Shown: piece by piece, positions 34,419 to 41,433 of the stretch | How the letters are laid out: every line of letters begins with the position of its first letter | Numbering within the stretch: position 1 is the stretch's first letter | Source: Mesorhizobium loti | GTDB lineage: Bacteria > Pseudomonadota > Alphaproteobacteria > Rhizobiales > Rhizobiaceae | NCBI GenBank assembly: GCA_002356515.1 | Contig: AP017608.1 | Span: 16,492-80,491, forward strand | DNA: 64,000 bases | Direction of reading: 5' to 3' | Notes under the pieces: model-generated | What the model saw: only the letters and a program-made list of their open reading frames with translations | The model's database searches: none | Told to the model about the DNA's origin: nothing | Position numbers and translations under genes: made by a program

Positions 34419-34775
34419 ATGCAGCTCTTGACCCAAGACCTGCGGGATCAGTTGCTGGCGAATGGTCGCCAGCAGCTGCCCCTTCGCGGCACCAGAGACG
34501 AGATCGACTTCGTCCCCGTTGTCAAACTGTTCACCCCGGATGCGGGCGCGACCTGGCTCCTGACCGAGATAGACCCTGAGGACCCCGATCTTGCATTCGG
34601 CCTTTGCGACCTCGGGGTCGGCTGTCCCGAGCTAGGCAGTGTAAGCCTCGTCGAACTCGCTGCAGTGCGCGGACGCCTCGGATTGCCGGTCGAACGTGAC
34701 CTGCACTTCCGTCCCAATAAAACGCTTTCGGAATACGCCTCCGAGGCATCCCGCCATGGCGCAATCCGCACCTAG
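34419..34775 (+). CDS. DUF2958-family protein
   Basis: 118 residues with the DUF2958 marks: LTQDLRDQLLANGR, VVKLFTPDAGATWLLTEIDPEDPDLAFGLCDLGVGCPELGSVSL and the C-terminal DLHFRPNKTLSEYA. The family is common on plasmids and integrative elements; its role is unknown. GGAGG lies eight bases before ATG 34419. Confidence 0.85.
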   Translation: MQLLTQDLRDQLLANGRQQLPLRGTRDEIDFVPVVKLFTPDAGATWLLTEIDPEDPDLAFGLCDLGVGCPELGSVSLVELAAVRGRLGLPVERDLHFRPNKTLSEYASEASRHGAIRT

Positions 34776-34842
34776 CGCAACTGGAGGCCCGCGTCGTCGG
34801 GCCTCCGTCATGGTATTTCAGCGTCCGCCATTCCCGGAAATG

Positions 34843-34872
34843 AAAACGCCCCGGACTTGCGTCGGGGGCGTC
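34843..34872 (-). terminator. Rho-independent terminator for the 41-residue membrane peptide
   Basis: On the reverse strand GACGCCCC and GGGGCGTT pair around CGACGCAAGTCC and are followed by TTTTC. It lies about 20 bp after the stop at 34890. Confidence 0.65.
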
Positions 34873-34889
34873 TGAGAGGTTGGGCCGGA

Positions 34890-35015
34890 TTAGAAGCCGG
34901 CGGGGTGCATGACCGAGCAGCCCACGGCCGCGCACACGGCGAGGATGGTGATCCCGGCCAGCGTGGCCTTCATGATCAAGACAAGCTTGCTGGGATCGAA
35001 GTGAAGCGCATGCAT
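34890..35015 (-). CDS. 41-residue membrane/lipoprotein-like peptide
   Basis: ATG 35015, preceded by AAAGGAGAA at eight bases, opens a 41-residue frame: MHALHFDPSKLVLIMK, a hydrophobic stretch (ATLAGITILAVCAAVG), then CSVMHPAGF. The CAAVGC segment resembles a lipobox only loosely. The strong ribosome site and a terminator right after the stop support a real gene. It resembles the short entry-exclusion or lysis-type peptides of plasmids in build, but no function can be assigned. Confidence 0.6.
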   Translation of the reverse strand: MHALHFDPSKLVLIMKATLAGITILAVCAAVGCSVMHPAGF

Positions 35016-35072
35016 CGTCAGTTCTCCTTTCACGGAGAAACTGGTACCAAAATCTGGCTCCAATTGTCAATG

Positions 35073-35510
35073 CTATTTTTCAGCTATTCCGGCTCTCCGC
35101 TTGGATTCTCCGCCGAGATGTCCCGCCTGCAGGATTGCCGTTGCAGCATCGAGGGCCGCCCGGGCACGTGCCTCTATGTGGTCAATCAGCTTCGGCGTCG
35201 GCACAACGTTCTTGCGGCGGCCGTCATGTGGGTCGTCAACCAACGCGATAAAGCCCAGTCGCTCGGCCTCGGCCACGTATTTTTTGCAGGTGTCAAGATG
35301 ATCGGCGGGCACCAGCCTCCAGGCCTGAGAACGCGACAAAGTCTTCCCTTCCACGTGGCGGAGGTAAAGTGTCAGCAGTAGCCCGTCGATGAACCCGTGC
35401 AGCCGAAGCTCACCAACATTCCCCTGAACATCGGCGGCGCGATCGTCAAAGGTGACAATGTTGCGCCTGATCGCTTCATGGAGCTGGTCGCGGCTGTACC
35501 TGTTGGCCAT
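35073..35510 (-). CDS. Winged-helix (MarR-like) DNA-binding protein
   Basis: 145 residues from ATG 35510 (MANRYSRDQLHEAIRRN). EGKTLSRSQAWRLVPADHLDTCKKYVAEAERLGFIALVDDPHDGRRKNVVPTPKLIDHI has the winged-helix pattern, with a DPxDGRRK wing as in MarR proteins. It may control a neighbouring plasmid gene. The longer frame from 35585 has no matching ribosome site. Confidence 0.68.
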   Translation of the reverse strand: MANRYSRDQLHEAIRRNIVTFDDRAADVQGNVGELRLHGFIDGLLLTLYLRHVEGKTLSRSQAWRLVPADHLDTCKKYVAEAERLGFIALVDDPHDGRRKNVVPTPKLIDHIEARARAALDAATAILQAGHLGGESKRRAGIAEK

Positions 35511-35778
35511 TCTCGGGCCCCTTATCAAACGAAAACTTGTCATGTTTGGTAGCACAATGCACACCCGTGGCAGCACTCCTGTCAAAACATCCCACAGCTA
35601 TCGGCGGACGCCTCGCCGCGGAGGTCGCCCAAACACCCGCGAGGTTGGGAAGGAAATGCACAATGCGGTCCAGACGCTCCACGAGCGCAGGTCGCGCAAG
35701 CACAGACTTCGACAACTGATCTCGATTCTCGAGAAGTTTTCGACGCCCATCGTGTTCACTGACGTGGCCGCCAGAACG

Positions 35779-35810
35779 AAAAAAACGCATCGCCCCAAGG
35801 ACAATGCGTT
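35779..35810 (-). terminator. Rho-independent terminator, reverse strand
   Basis: AACGCAT (35784-35790) pairs with ATGCGTT (35804-35810), followed on the reverse strand by seven T. It lies in the right copy of the long repeat, at the same place as the hairpin at 25098-25129. Confidence 0.65.
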
Positions 35811-35944
35811 CCGGCTTCTACCCGGTCAAAGCCTAGCACCCCCACCCTGTTATGGAAAGCACCCTTGCCCCTGCGGCTTGCGGCCGGTTGCCGCTGCGCC
35901 GCGCGTCAGTAGTTCAATGGCAGAACAGCCGGCTTCTACCCGGA
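35779..35944. repeat. Right copy of the about 165-bp direct repeat
   Basis: Direct-repeat partner of 25098-25268. It contains the terminator hairpin, an extra CCGGCTTCTACCCGG at 35811-35825 and the 5' half of the intact tRNA gene. Both copies have the same orientation, about 10.68 kb apart. Confidence 0.9.
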
Positions 35945-35976
35945 GGATGCGGGTTCGACCCCCGTCTGGCGCTCCA
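35903..35976 (+). tRNA. tRNA with anticodon UCU (Arg), glycine-tRNA-like body
   Basis: A 74-base cloverleaf with encoded CCA. Acceptor GCGTCAG pairs with CTGGCGC (one G-U); D-stem GTTC/GAAC around AATGGCA; anticodon arm GCCGG-CTTCTAC-CCGGA with anticodon TCT; T-arm GCGGG-TTCGACC-CCCGT. The discriminator base is U, and the D-arm (TTCAATGGCAGAAC) matches bacterial glycine tRNAs rather than arginine tRNAs. So it decodes AGA by its anticodon but may be charged unusually. The pair at the base of the anticodon stem (G-A) is unpaired. Confidence 0.75.
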
Positions 35977-36184
35977 CAAGACCTTCTCCTGTCGCTGCAG
36001 CCATTGTAACCGACCGCACCTGGGCGCAAGGGCTGCTATAGGTGGAGCAGCCCACCCTCGGGTGCTAGAGCGGTCTGTGTCAGGCGGGCGGGCTAAAGAT
36101 CAAAAGGCTCGGCGCCCAGCACAATGCTGGCCAAGGAAGCAGCAAGCGACTTGCAAATCGCCCTTACTGACCCACAATCGTTCT

Positions 36185-36505
36185 GTGAAACGTCCAGCCG
36201 TCCAAGTTCGACCCGGATCCAAAGCGCTTGGTCGCAAACTGGTGGCCCAAGCGGACCACAGAGACCTGGTACGGCGTCATGCCGTGGTCTCTGACCTGAT
36301 AGCCAGGACATTGAAGGAAATGGCGAATACCGAAATCCTCGCGGGTGCCGCGGCGCCGGCGACGGCGCGCCGGCTTCATCTCGATATCCTCAACAAACGG
36401 AAGTTCCTAGCCATGCTCGAGGGTCGGCTGGTCGTACTCGGATCAGAGCTTGCGGCGCACGAGCGCGAGGAAGAAGAGCTCCTACAAAAACTCCTCACCC
36501 CGTGA
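36185..36505 (+). CDS. Hypothetical helical protein
   Basis: From GTG 36185, 106 residues; mostly helical (LVRRHAVVSDLIARTLKEMANTEILAG, ARRLHLDILNKRKFLAMLEGRLVVLGSELAAHEREEEELLQKLL), with a coiled-coil-like end. No ribosome site is clear; ATG 36319 is an alternative start within it. It converges on the partition genes. Not recognised. Confidence 0.4.
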   Translation: MKRPAVQVRPGSKALGRKLVAQADHRDLVRRHAVVSDLIARTLKEMANTEILAGAAAPATARRLHLDILNKRKFLAMLEGRLVVLGSELAAHEREEEELLQKLLTP

Positions 36506-36632
36506 TTGCTACAACCGCTGCCTGCTGGCGCTAGACCGCCAATCTCCCCTGCCCTGCCCTGAGTCTTGTGGCCGCCAAAGGGGTGGAATGTTCCAGCCCA
36601 CACTTCCGGAAGTCATGAAGTCCGGATGTCGG

Positions 36633-37025
36633 TCAGTTCCCGTCCTGTTTCCTCCTGTCACGGATCTGCTCGGGTGAAATCTCGAACCCGATGGCCTGCA
36701 GGCCCTGCAGAATGAGTGTCCTGACGGTCACGTCCTCCTCGGCCGCCCGCATATTCAGCGCTTTGGCGATCGACAAGGGCACGTAGGCCTGGATTGAGCG
36801 TTCCGGCTCGGCCGCGGCGGGTGCCGTGGCCGCCGGCTTGACAGCCTCGCGCTTGGCGCCGGTCCTTTTGGCAGTTGGGGGCGAAGCTGGCGCGCGCGAC
36901 GCGTCTTCCGGTTTCGTCTCTGGCTGCGGTTCCGTCGCTTCGACCTGCGGCATGACGACTTTGAGGGCAGCCGGCGGTGTCGCGACGGGCATCCGCTTCA
37001 TAATGGATTCAAGCTGCTTTGACAT
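36633..37025 (-). CDS. ParA partner protein (small ribbon-helix-helix-like)
   Basis: 130 residues. A long Pro/Ala/Lys-rich linker is followed by SIQAYVPLSIAKALNMRAAEEDVTVRTLILQGLQAIGFEI, the pattern of a ribbon-helix-helix DNA-binding domain. Its start (ATG 37025, GGAGG five bases upstream) overlaps the end of parA, as in many small partition operons where the second gene encodes the centromere-binding partner. Its targets are probably the TTCATGAA palindromes at 37802-38418; one half site lies just past its own stop (about 36612). Confidence 0.75.
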   Translation of the reverse strand: MSKQLESIMKRMPVATPPAALKVVMPQVEATEPQPETKPEDASRAPASPPTAKRTGAKREAVKPAATAPAAAEPERSIQAYVPLSIAKALNMRAAEEDVTVRTLILQGLQAIGFEISPEQIRDRRKQDGN

Positions 37026-37686
37026 GGGCACCTCCGACGCGTTTGGTGATTTCGGCGGCCACCTGCGCGATATCGCGGGCGGCAGCGCCGTCAGGTTCGA
37101 CGACGCTCGGCGAGAGGCCGCGCATCGAAAGTTCAGGGTAAGCCACGCGCTGTGTGACTTCGGCTGTCAGCAAGGGATAGCCCGCGGTTTCGAGCTCCTT
37201 GCGCACGTGGCGGGCGATCACGGTTCCGGGCGTCGTCATCGTCAGTACCATCAGCGCCGAGAGCGGGCGCCCTTCCCGCTCTGGCGTCTCGTTCAGCTCC
37301 TGGACCAAGTCGTACATGCCGATCGCTTCTCGGAAGTCTTCGGCGGCCGCTTTAAGCGGGATCAAAATCAAGTCGGCGCAGATCGCCGCCATGATGGTGG
37401 TCTGGTTCCGAAAACCCGCCGTGTCGACGATCACAGGGCGATGCCCCTTCGACAGGTCGAGAATGGTCTGGCGAACGGTCGCAACCTCGGGGTCGGCCAT
37501 CAGAGTAATCGCCTTCATCAGCCCGTCAGGATCATGAAACGACGAAATGCTCGCCTGTGGGTCGGCGTCGACGAGCGCCGGCTTGTGCCGCGCCGCAAGC
37601 CAATGAGCAGCCAGAGCGCGCGCCAGTGTCGACTTTCCAGCGCCACCTTTGCCGGTTGCCAGGACAATCACATGAGGTAGCGACAT
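37009..37686 (-). CDS. parA: ParA-type partition ATPase
   Basis: 225 residues. Deviant Walker A ATGKGGAGKST (about 9-19), switch segment VDADPQASIS, Walker B VIVDTAGFRN. It lacks the long N-terminal HTH of chromosomal or IncP-type ParA, so it is a short type Ib ATPase that pairs with a small partner. ATG 37686 has AAGGAG six bases upstream (an ATG at 37692 overlaps that site). It moves plasmid copies apart by cycling on the nucleoid. Confidence 0.93.
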   Translation of the reverse strand: MSLPHVIVLATGKGGAGKSTLARALAAHWLAARHKPALVDADPQASISSFHDPDGLMKAITLMADPEVATVRQTILDLSKGHRPVIVDTAGFRNQTTIMAAICADLILIPLKAAAEDFREAIGMYDLVQELNETPEREGRPLSALMVLTMTTPGTVIARHVRKELETAGYPLLTAEVTQRVAYPELSMRGLSPSVVEPDGAAARDIAQVAAEITKRVGGAHVKAA

Positions 37687-37692
37687 CCGCAT

Positions 37693-38481
37693 CTCCTTTG
37701 TTCGTGAATCTTGTATGTCTCGATATCGTGACGACAGCAGGTTAGGATTTGCTTAACTGCTGACGTCCCCAGGTCAAGACCTTCGGATATCTGTGTATCA
37801 TGACTTCATGAAGTCCGGATGTTCCGATTTATCGATCTAACGATGTCGTGTCTCCCGGATGCAACAGGTTACCGCCCTGCCCCGATTTCCTTTGCTTCGG
37901 GAAATATCCTGATTTCATGACCTCCCTATACCCTGATTTCCGGACTTCATGAAGTGCTAAGTTCGTCAGATTCGCACCTTACCACGTCCTGTTTTCAGCA
38001 GGTTCGTAAGTCCTTGCATCCGGGGATGACGAAATCCTAAGGTCCACACTATGGCGCGTCGGAAAAGGGACGGCGTGACGAAAGCTGGAGATTTCCCCAA
38101 GTCCTGATTTACGGACTTCATGAAGTGCTAAGTTCATCAGATTTGCACCTTATCACATCCGGTTTTCAGCATGTTCGTAAGTCCTTGCATCCAAGGATGA
38201 CGAAGTCCTAAGTTCAAACTTTGGCTCGGAGAGGGACGGTGACGAAAGCCGGGAGATTTTCCCAAAGTCCTGAGTTGCGGTCTTCATGAAGTCATGAAGT
38301 CCGCAGATGCGTAGCAACGGACAACCGGATTTACGGAGGACCACCATTCCACGGCTCGCGAGGTTCGAGGTGCGGAGATGAGTACAAAGGGGAGGGGACA
38401 TCCGGACTTCATGAAGTCCGGATGTCACGACCTGCACACGAACCTCTTGGCACGCCGACCGGTTCCGGACTATGCTACGGC
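37693..38481. repeat. Partition/replication repeat region with TTCATGAA palindromes
   Basis: Contains several copies of GACTTCATGAAGTC or a close variant: 37802-37815, 37943-37956, 38114-38127, 38282-38301 (two overlapping halves) and 38405-38418; a half copy lies at about 36612. Two imperfect tandem units of about 170 bp (about 37930-38100 and 38100-38280) share the palindrome, GTGCTAAGTTC, GCACCTTA, CAGC-GTTCGTAAGTCCTTGCATCC and GGGACGG blocks. It lies between the divergent parA and repA, the expected place for a centromere and autoregulatory sites. Confidence 0.82.
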
Positions 38482-39726
38482 ATGAAAACACCCACCATCG
38501 CGTTCATGTCTCGCAAGGACTTTGCTGAGCTGAGCCTGTATCAAAAAAACGATTATTTACAAGACATTACGAAGCAAGTTCTGGAGTTGCGGGGCGACGC
38601 CTATATACCGCTCACCCGCGACGCACTGAGTCGTTTACGGCGCTTCTACAGTCGCCGCAGCTTCGCCGACCTGCGCTTGGAGGAGATGGCCGACGATGCC
38701 ATGCGCGACGTCCTAGCGAAGCTCGGGGAGAATATCGTCGGCAAGGAACTCGCCAAGCTGATCGACAGCGAAATCCCACCGAGTGCCCATGCCGCCCGGA
38801 TCAAACGTCCGCCGCCGATCGACGATGACCAGCTGATGTTCTTTGTGCCGACCGTCCACGACGCACCGCTCAAGGACGAGGTCAACCTGATGGACGTGGC
38901 GCCGTTCTCGCTTAGCAAGATGAAGCGCGACGGCATTATCCGCTACGAGCTGAAGGACTGCGTCATCACGGTCGAGGGTGGCGCCGAAGTCGGCATTGCC
39001 AATGCCTACGACTACGACATCTTCCTGAACATGGTGTCGTATCTGGCCGAGGAAATGCGCCGTTACCGGGCAGCGGAGAAGGACAACCGACGCACAAGCC
39101 TGCCGTCGCAGGTCTACCGGCCGACTGCGGCTCAGATCCTCAAGTTCTGTCGGCGGGAGCGGGGAGGGAAGCAGTACGACGAGCTTGAAAAGGCACTGGA
39201 CCGCCTGCAAGCGACCCGCATCAAGATCGTCAACGTCGGCAAGGGCAGCCGCCGCGATGCCGAGAGCTTCCCTCTGATCGGCCGCTACAAGGTCGTGAGC
39301 CGCACCGCCCAGGACAGGATCGAGCAGGTCGAGATGGAAATCCCCGGCTGGGTCTACGAAGGCGTCGTGAGGCCGGACGGCAAGCCGAGCATCCTCACGC
39401 TCAATCCCGACTACTTCCTGATCGCCAAGCCGATCGCCAAGTTCATTTACCGGCTGGCGCGCAAGGCCGCCGGTCAGACCGAGGCATTCTACCGCGTCGA
39501 GGACCTTCACTACCGAAGTGGCTCCCAGCTGCCGCTGCGCAAGTTCCGGCAGACCGTTACCGAGATCGTCAACGACGCAAAGAGCGATCCGCTCCCCGAC
39601 TATGACATTTCCTTGCGCGATGGCCGCGACGGTCCGATCCTCTACATGAAGAAGCGACAGGATGGGGACGCGCCGGCCCAGTCAGAGATGATTCTTGACA
39701 ATTCCGCCGTACATCACTCCGCGTAG
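38482..39726 (+). CDS. repA: Plasmid replication initiator protein RepA
   Basis: 414 residues from ATG 38482. The middle part (DQLMFFVPTVHDAPLKDEVNLMDVAPFSLSKMKR, then ITVEGGAEVGIANAYDYDIFLNMVSYLAEEMRR) is characteristic of the RepA/RPA initiator family of alphaproteobacterial and IncP-like plasmids, followed by winged-helix segments (LKFCRRERGGKQYDELEKALDRLQATRIKIV). It binds iterons to open the origin. Iterons lie at and after its 3' end (39707-40025), the first overlapping the coding end. The upstream repeat array may also bind it. Confidence 0.9.
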   Translation: MKTPTIAFMSRKDFAELSLYQKNDYLQDITKQVLELRGDAYIPLTRDALSRLRRFYSRRSFADLRLEEMADDAMRDVLAKLGENIVGKELAKLIDSEIPPSAHAARIKRPPPIDDDQLMFFVPTVHDAPLKDEVNLMDVAPFSLSKMKRDGIIRYELKDCVITVEGGAEVGIANAYDYDIFLNMVSYLAEEMRRYRAAEKDNRRTSLPSQVYRPTAAQILKFCRRERGGKQYDELEKALDRLQATRIKIVNVGKGSRRDAESFPLIGRYKVVSRTAQDRIEQVEMEIPGWVYEGVVRPDGKPSILTLNPDYFLIAKPIAKFIYRLARKAAGQTEAFYRVEDLHYRSGSQLPLRKFRQTVTEIVNDAKSDPLPDYDISLRDGRDGPILYMKKRQDGDAPAQSEMILDNSAVHHSA

Positions 39727-40145
39727 TTTGCCAAAACCGCCGTACTTCAGTCCGCTCTACCTTGCCAAAAAAACCGTACATCGGTCCGCGCTTGCCAAAA
39801 ATGGTGTACATCGATCCGCCGTTTTTGACATTTTTGCCGTACATCAATCCGCATATCTTGACAAAAATGGCTGCTGAGAGGCCCGCGCAGACCGAGTCGG
39901 GGTGTGGATAAGTCTGGGGATGCTTCTGGGGATATGTCAAAACCGTCCGTACATCGGTGCCACCGGCGCCGTACATCGATCTGGCAAAGCCGTACATCGA
40001 TCTGTCAGCGCCGTACAACGGTGCCGGAAGTGGGGTGTAACCCATTGAGTGATAAAGCGAATTTGACCCTTAAAACCTTTCTTCTTAAAACTACATAAAA
40101 CATATCTAAAACGCACTGCGTGCCAAAATTTCAATTTTTGGATTC
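39707..40145. repeat. Vegetative origin (oriV): nine iterons, DnaA box, AT-rich stretch
   Basis: Iteron consensus CCGTACATCNNTCYG. Copies start at 39707, 39740, 39774, 39804, 39837 (spacing 30-34 bp) and 39947, 39969, 39990, 40011 (spacing 21-22 bp). A perfect DnaA box (TGTGGATAA, 39903-39911) lies between the arrays. An AT-rich stretch (about 40040-40145) follows and could be the unwinding element. The layout is typical of iteron-controlled plasmids. Confidence 0.92.
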
Positions 40146-40175
40146 GAAGAGAAGGATTTTTGGCAAGGTGGCACC

Positions 40176-40304
40176 ATGAATTGCCATTCGGCAGGGAAGG
40201 GCGTCACTCGTCGAAGCGAGGCGCAGGTCAGGGCAAAAGTGGGTTGTGAAGCATCCCAGGAACGGTTTCAGCCCGATTTGGAGCTGCTACAGGCCGCCAG
40301 CTGA
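40176..40304 (+). CDS. Short ORF downstream of oriV
   Basis: 42 residues from ATG 40176 with AAGGTGG upstream; no recognisable domain. Its stop abuts a long inverted repeat (ATTTTTGTCG at 40304-40313, CGACAAAAAT at 40334-40343) that could end transcription in both directions. Coding status is uncertain. Confidence 0.35.
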   Translation: MNCHSAGKGVTRRSEAQVRAKVGCEASQERFQPDLELLQAAS

Positions 40305-40343
40305 TTTTTGTCGCGGCCTCCGTTTATCGCCGACGACAAAAAT
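40304..40343. terminator. Long-armed inverted repeat, possible bidirectional terminator
   Basis: Ten-base arms ATTTTTGTCG and CGACAAAAAT around a 20-base loop. It lies directly after the short ORF. Confidence 0.45.
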
Positions 40344-40740
40344 TGGGGGCTCCGTCTCTATTTTAAATCTGGATTTCCTTTGGAAGAGGGAATGTCGATG
40401 TCGGCGATCCCCGGGACTTTGGCAGCTGCGGCAAAAGTCCCAATAAAGTGCATCCAGGCGATCGTACCGGTACTCCGGAAGTGGTTTTATTGGGAGAGCC
40501 CGTCCCTGCAATGCCGCCCGAGCCGTCCGGAGACGAGCTTACAGCGTTTTTTGCCGGAGGGTCGGAGCACGGCTGCTGAAGCAGCTCCAAACCGCTGCAT
40601 ATGTCCTTAGGTGAAGAGAGCCGGGAGGAGGGCAGGGGTGGACTCGGTTCGACGATCTCAAAAAAGTATGACAGTGTCGCACACCGTCTCACAAGAACAA
40701 CGAAAGCGTTTGCCATGAGAACCAGCAAACCCATTGGTGT
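40344..40740. other. Intergenic region, no supported gene
   Basis: Only background open frames without ribosome sites. I see no repeats or RNA gene in it. Confidence 0.4.
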
Positions 40741-40976
40741 GTGACGCTTGGCCGCCAGCAAAGCAGCCTCGACGCCCGCCTCGCGTCGGGAGCGTACGAT
40801 TCTGCGAGTGAAGTCATGCCGGCTGCACTACCCGCCCTCGACCGAGAGGAGCAGGCCATCACAGCCATCATGCGCGCCAAGGTGCAGGAAGCTTGGAAGA
40901 TCCGCGCCCCGATATTTCATCTGACGAGGTGTTTTGGCCGCCCGAGCGGCGCGCCAACCCTGCAATATCCCAATAA
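40741..40976 (+). pseudogene. ParD-type antitoxin remnant with frameshift
   Basis: From GTG 40741: TLGRQQSSLDARLASGAYDSASEVMPAALPALDREEQAITAIMRAKVQEA is a ParD ribbon-helix-helix (the SGAYDSASEVxxAAL pattern). At about 40895 the frame shifts, and the end reads DPRPDISSDEVFWPPERRA, the toxin-binding tail. No parE follows. It is a second, different ParD decay product in the window. Confidence 0.7.
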
Positions 40977-41387
40977 CTCGACCAGGAGCGTCGACCTGTC
41001 GGTTGCCTGACGTCAGGCAAGCCGAGGCCCTGTCCCAATAAACGCGTTGTGTCTCACGGGCGCACGTTGAGGCGCTCGTGCGTCGACGGCATGGGCGGCC
41101 CCCACTTGTCTTCTAGAGCCCCTGCAACGTGCCCAGGTTGGCCCCATGCCAGTCGCTGGCTCCTGCCATCAGCCGACACCGATAAAACGCTCCTGACGTC
41201 GCCCTAGGCGCCCAGTCGATCCCTTACGCGACGACGATGGCCAGGCCGATGACCGGCGACGATTTTGCAACATAGGTATGATTTGGGAAATCCGGCGTGG
41301 CGGCAAAACCCCACTCACTGCGACGGGCGAATGTTGATGCCAAGGGGTTAAGCAGGGCAGGTTGCCAGATTGGAAGAGCGAAGGGTA
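40977..41387. other. Intergenic region upstream of oriT-1
   Basis: No supported gene. It leads into the putative oriT at 41388 and may hold accessory nicking sites; none is evident by eye. Confidence 0.4.
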
Positions 41388-41420
41388 ATGGCGCACTTAT
41401 ACATTGCTGCGCAACATAGG
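41388..41420 (-). other. Putative oriT-1 (RSF1010/MOBQ-like nic core)
   Basis: The reverse strand reads ATAAGTGCGCCATTAC (core at 41385-41400). It resembles the TAARTGCGCCCT nic region of RSF1010-type (MOBQ) origins. A weak hairpin (TTGC-TGC-GCAA, 41404-41414) is adjacent on the correct side. It lies immediately before the relaxase gene, where oriT is usual. Confidence 0.6.
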
Positions 41421-41433
41421 TGGCGCCAAGGCC

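Noticed and set aside
35452..36009. Rightward 185-codon frame across the repeat
   Set aside because: It runs through a terminator hairpin and the tRNA gene, so it cannot be a normal coding gene.
39707..40025. CRISPR-like array downstream of repA
   Set aside because: The repeats are only about 15 bp and helically spaced, with a DnaA box between arrays and a Rep gene beside them. This is an iteron origin.
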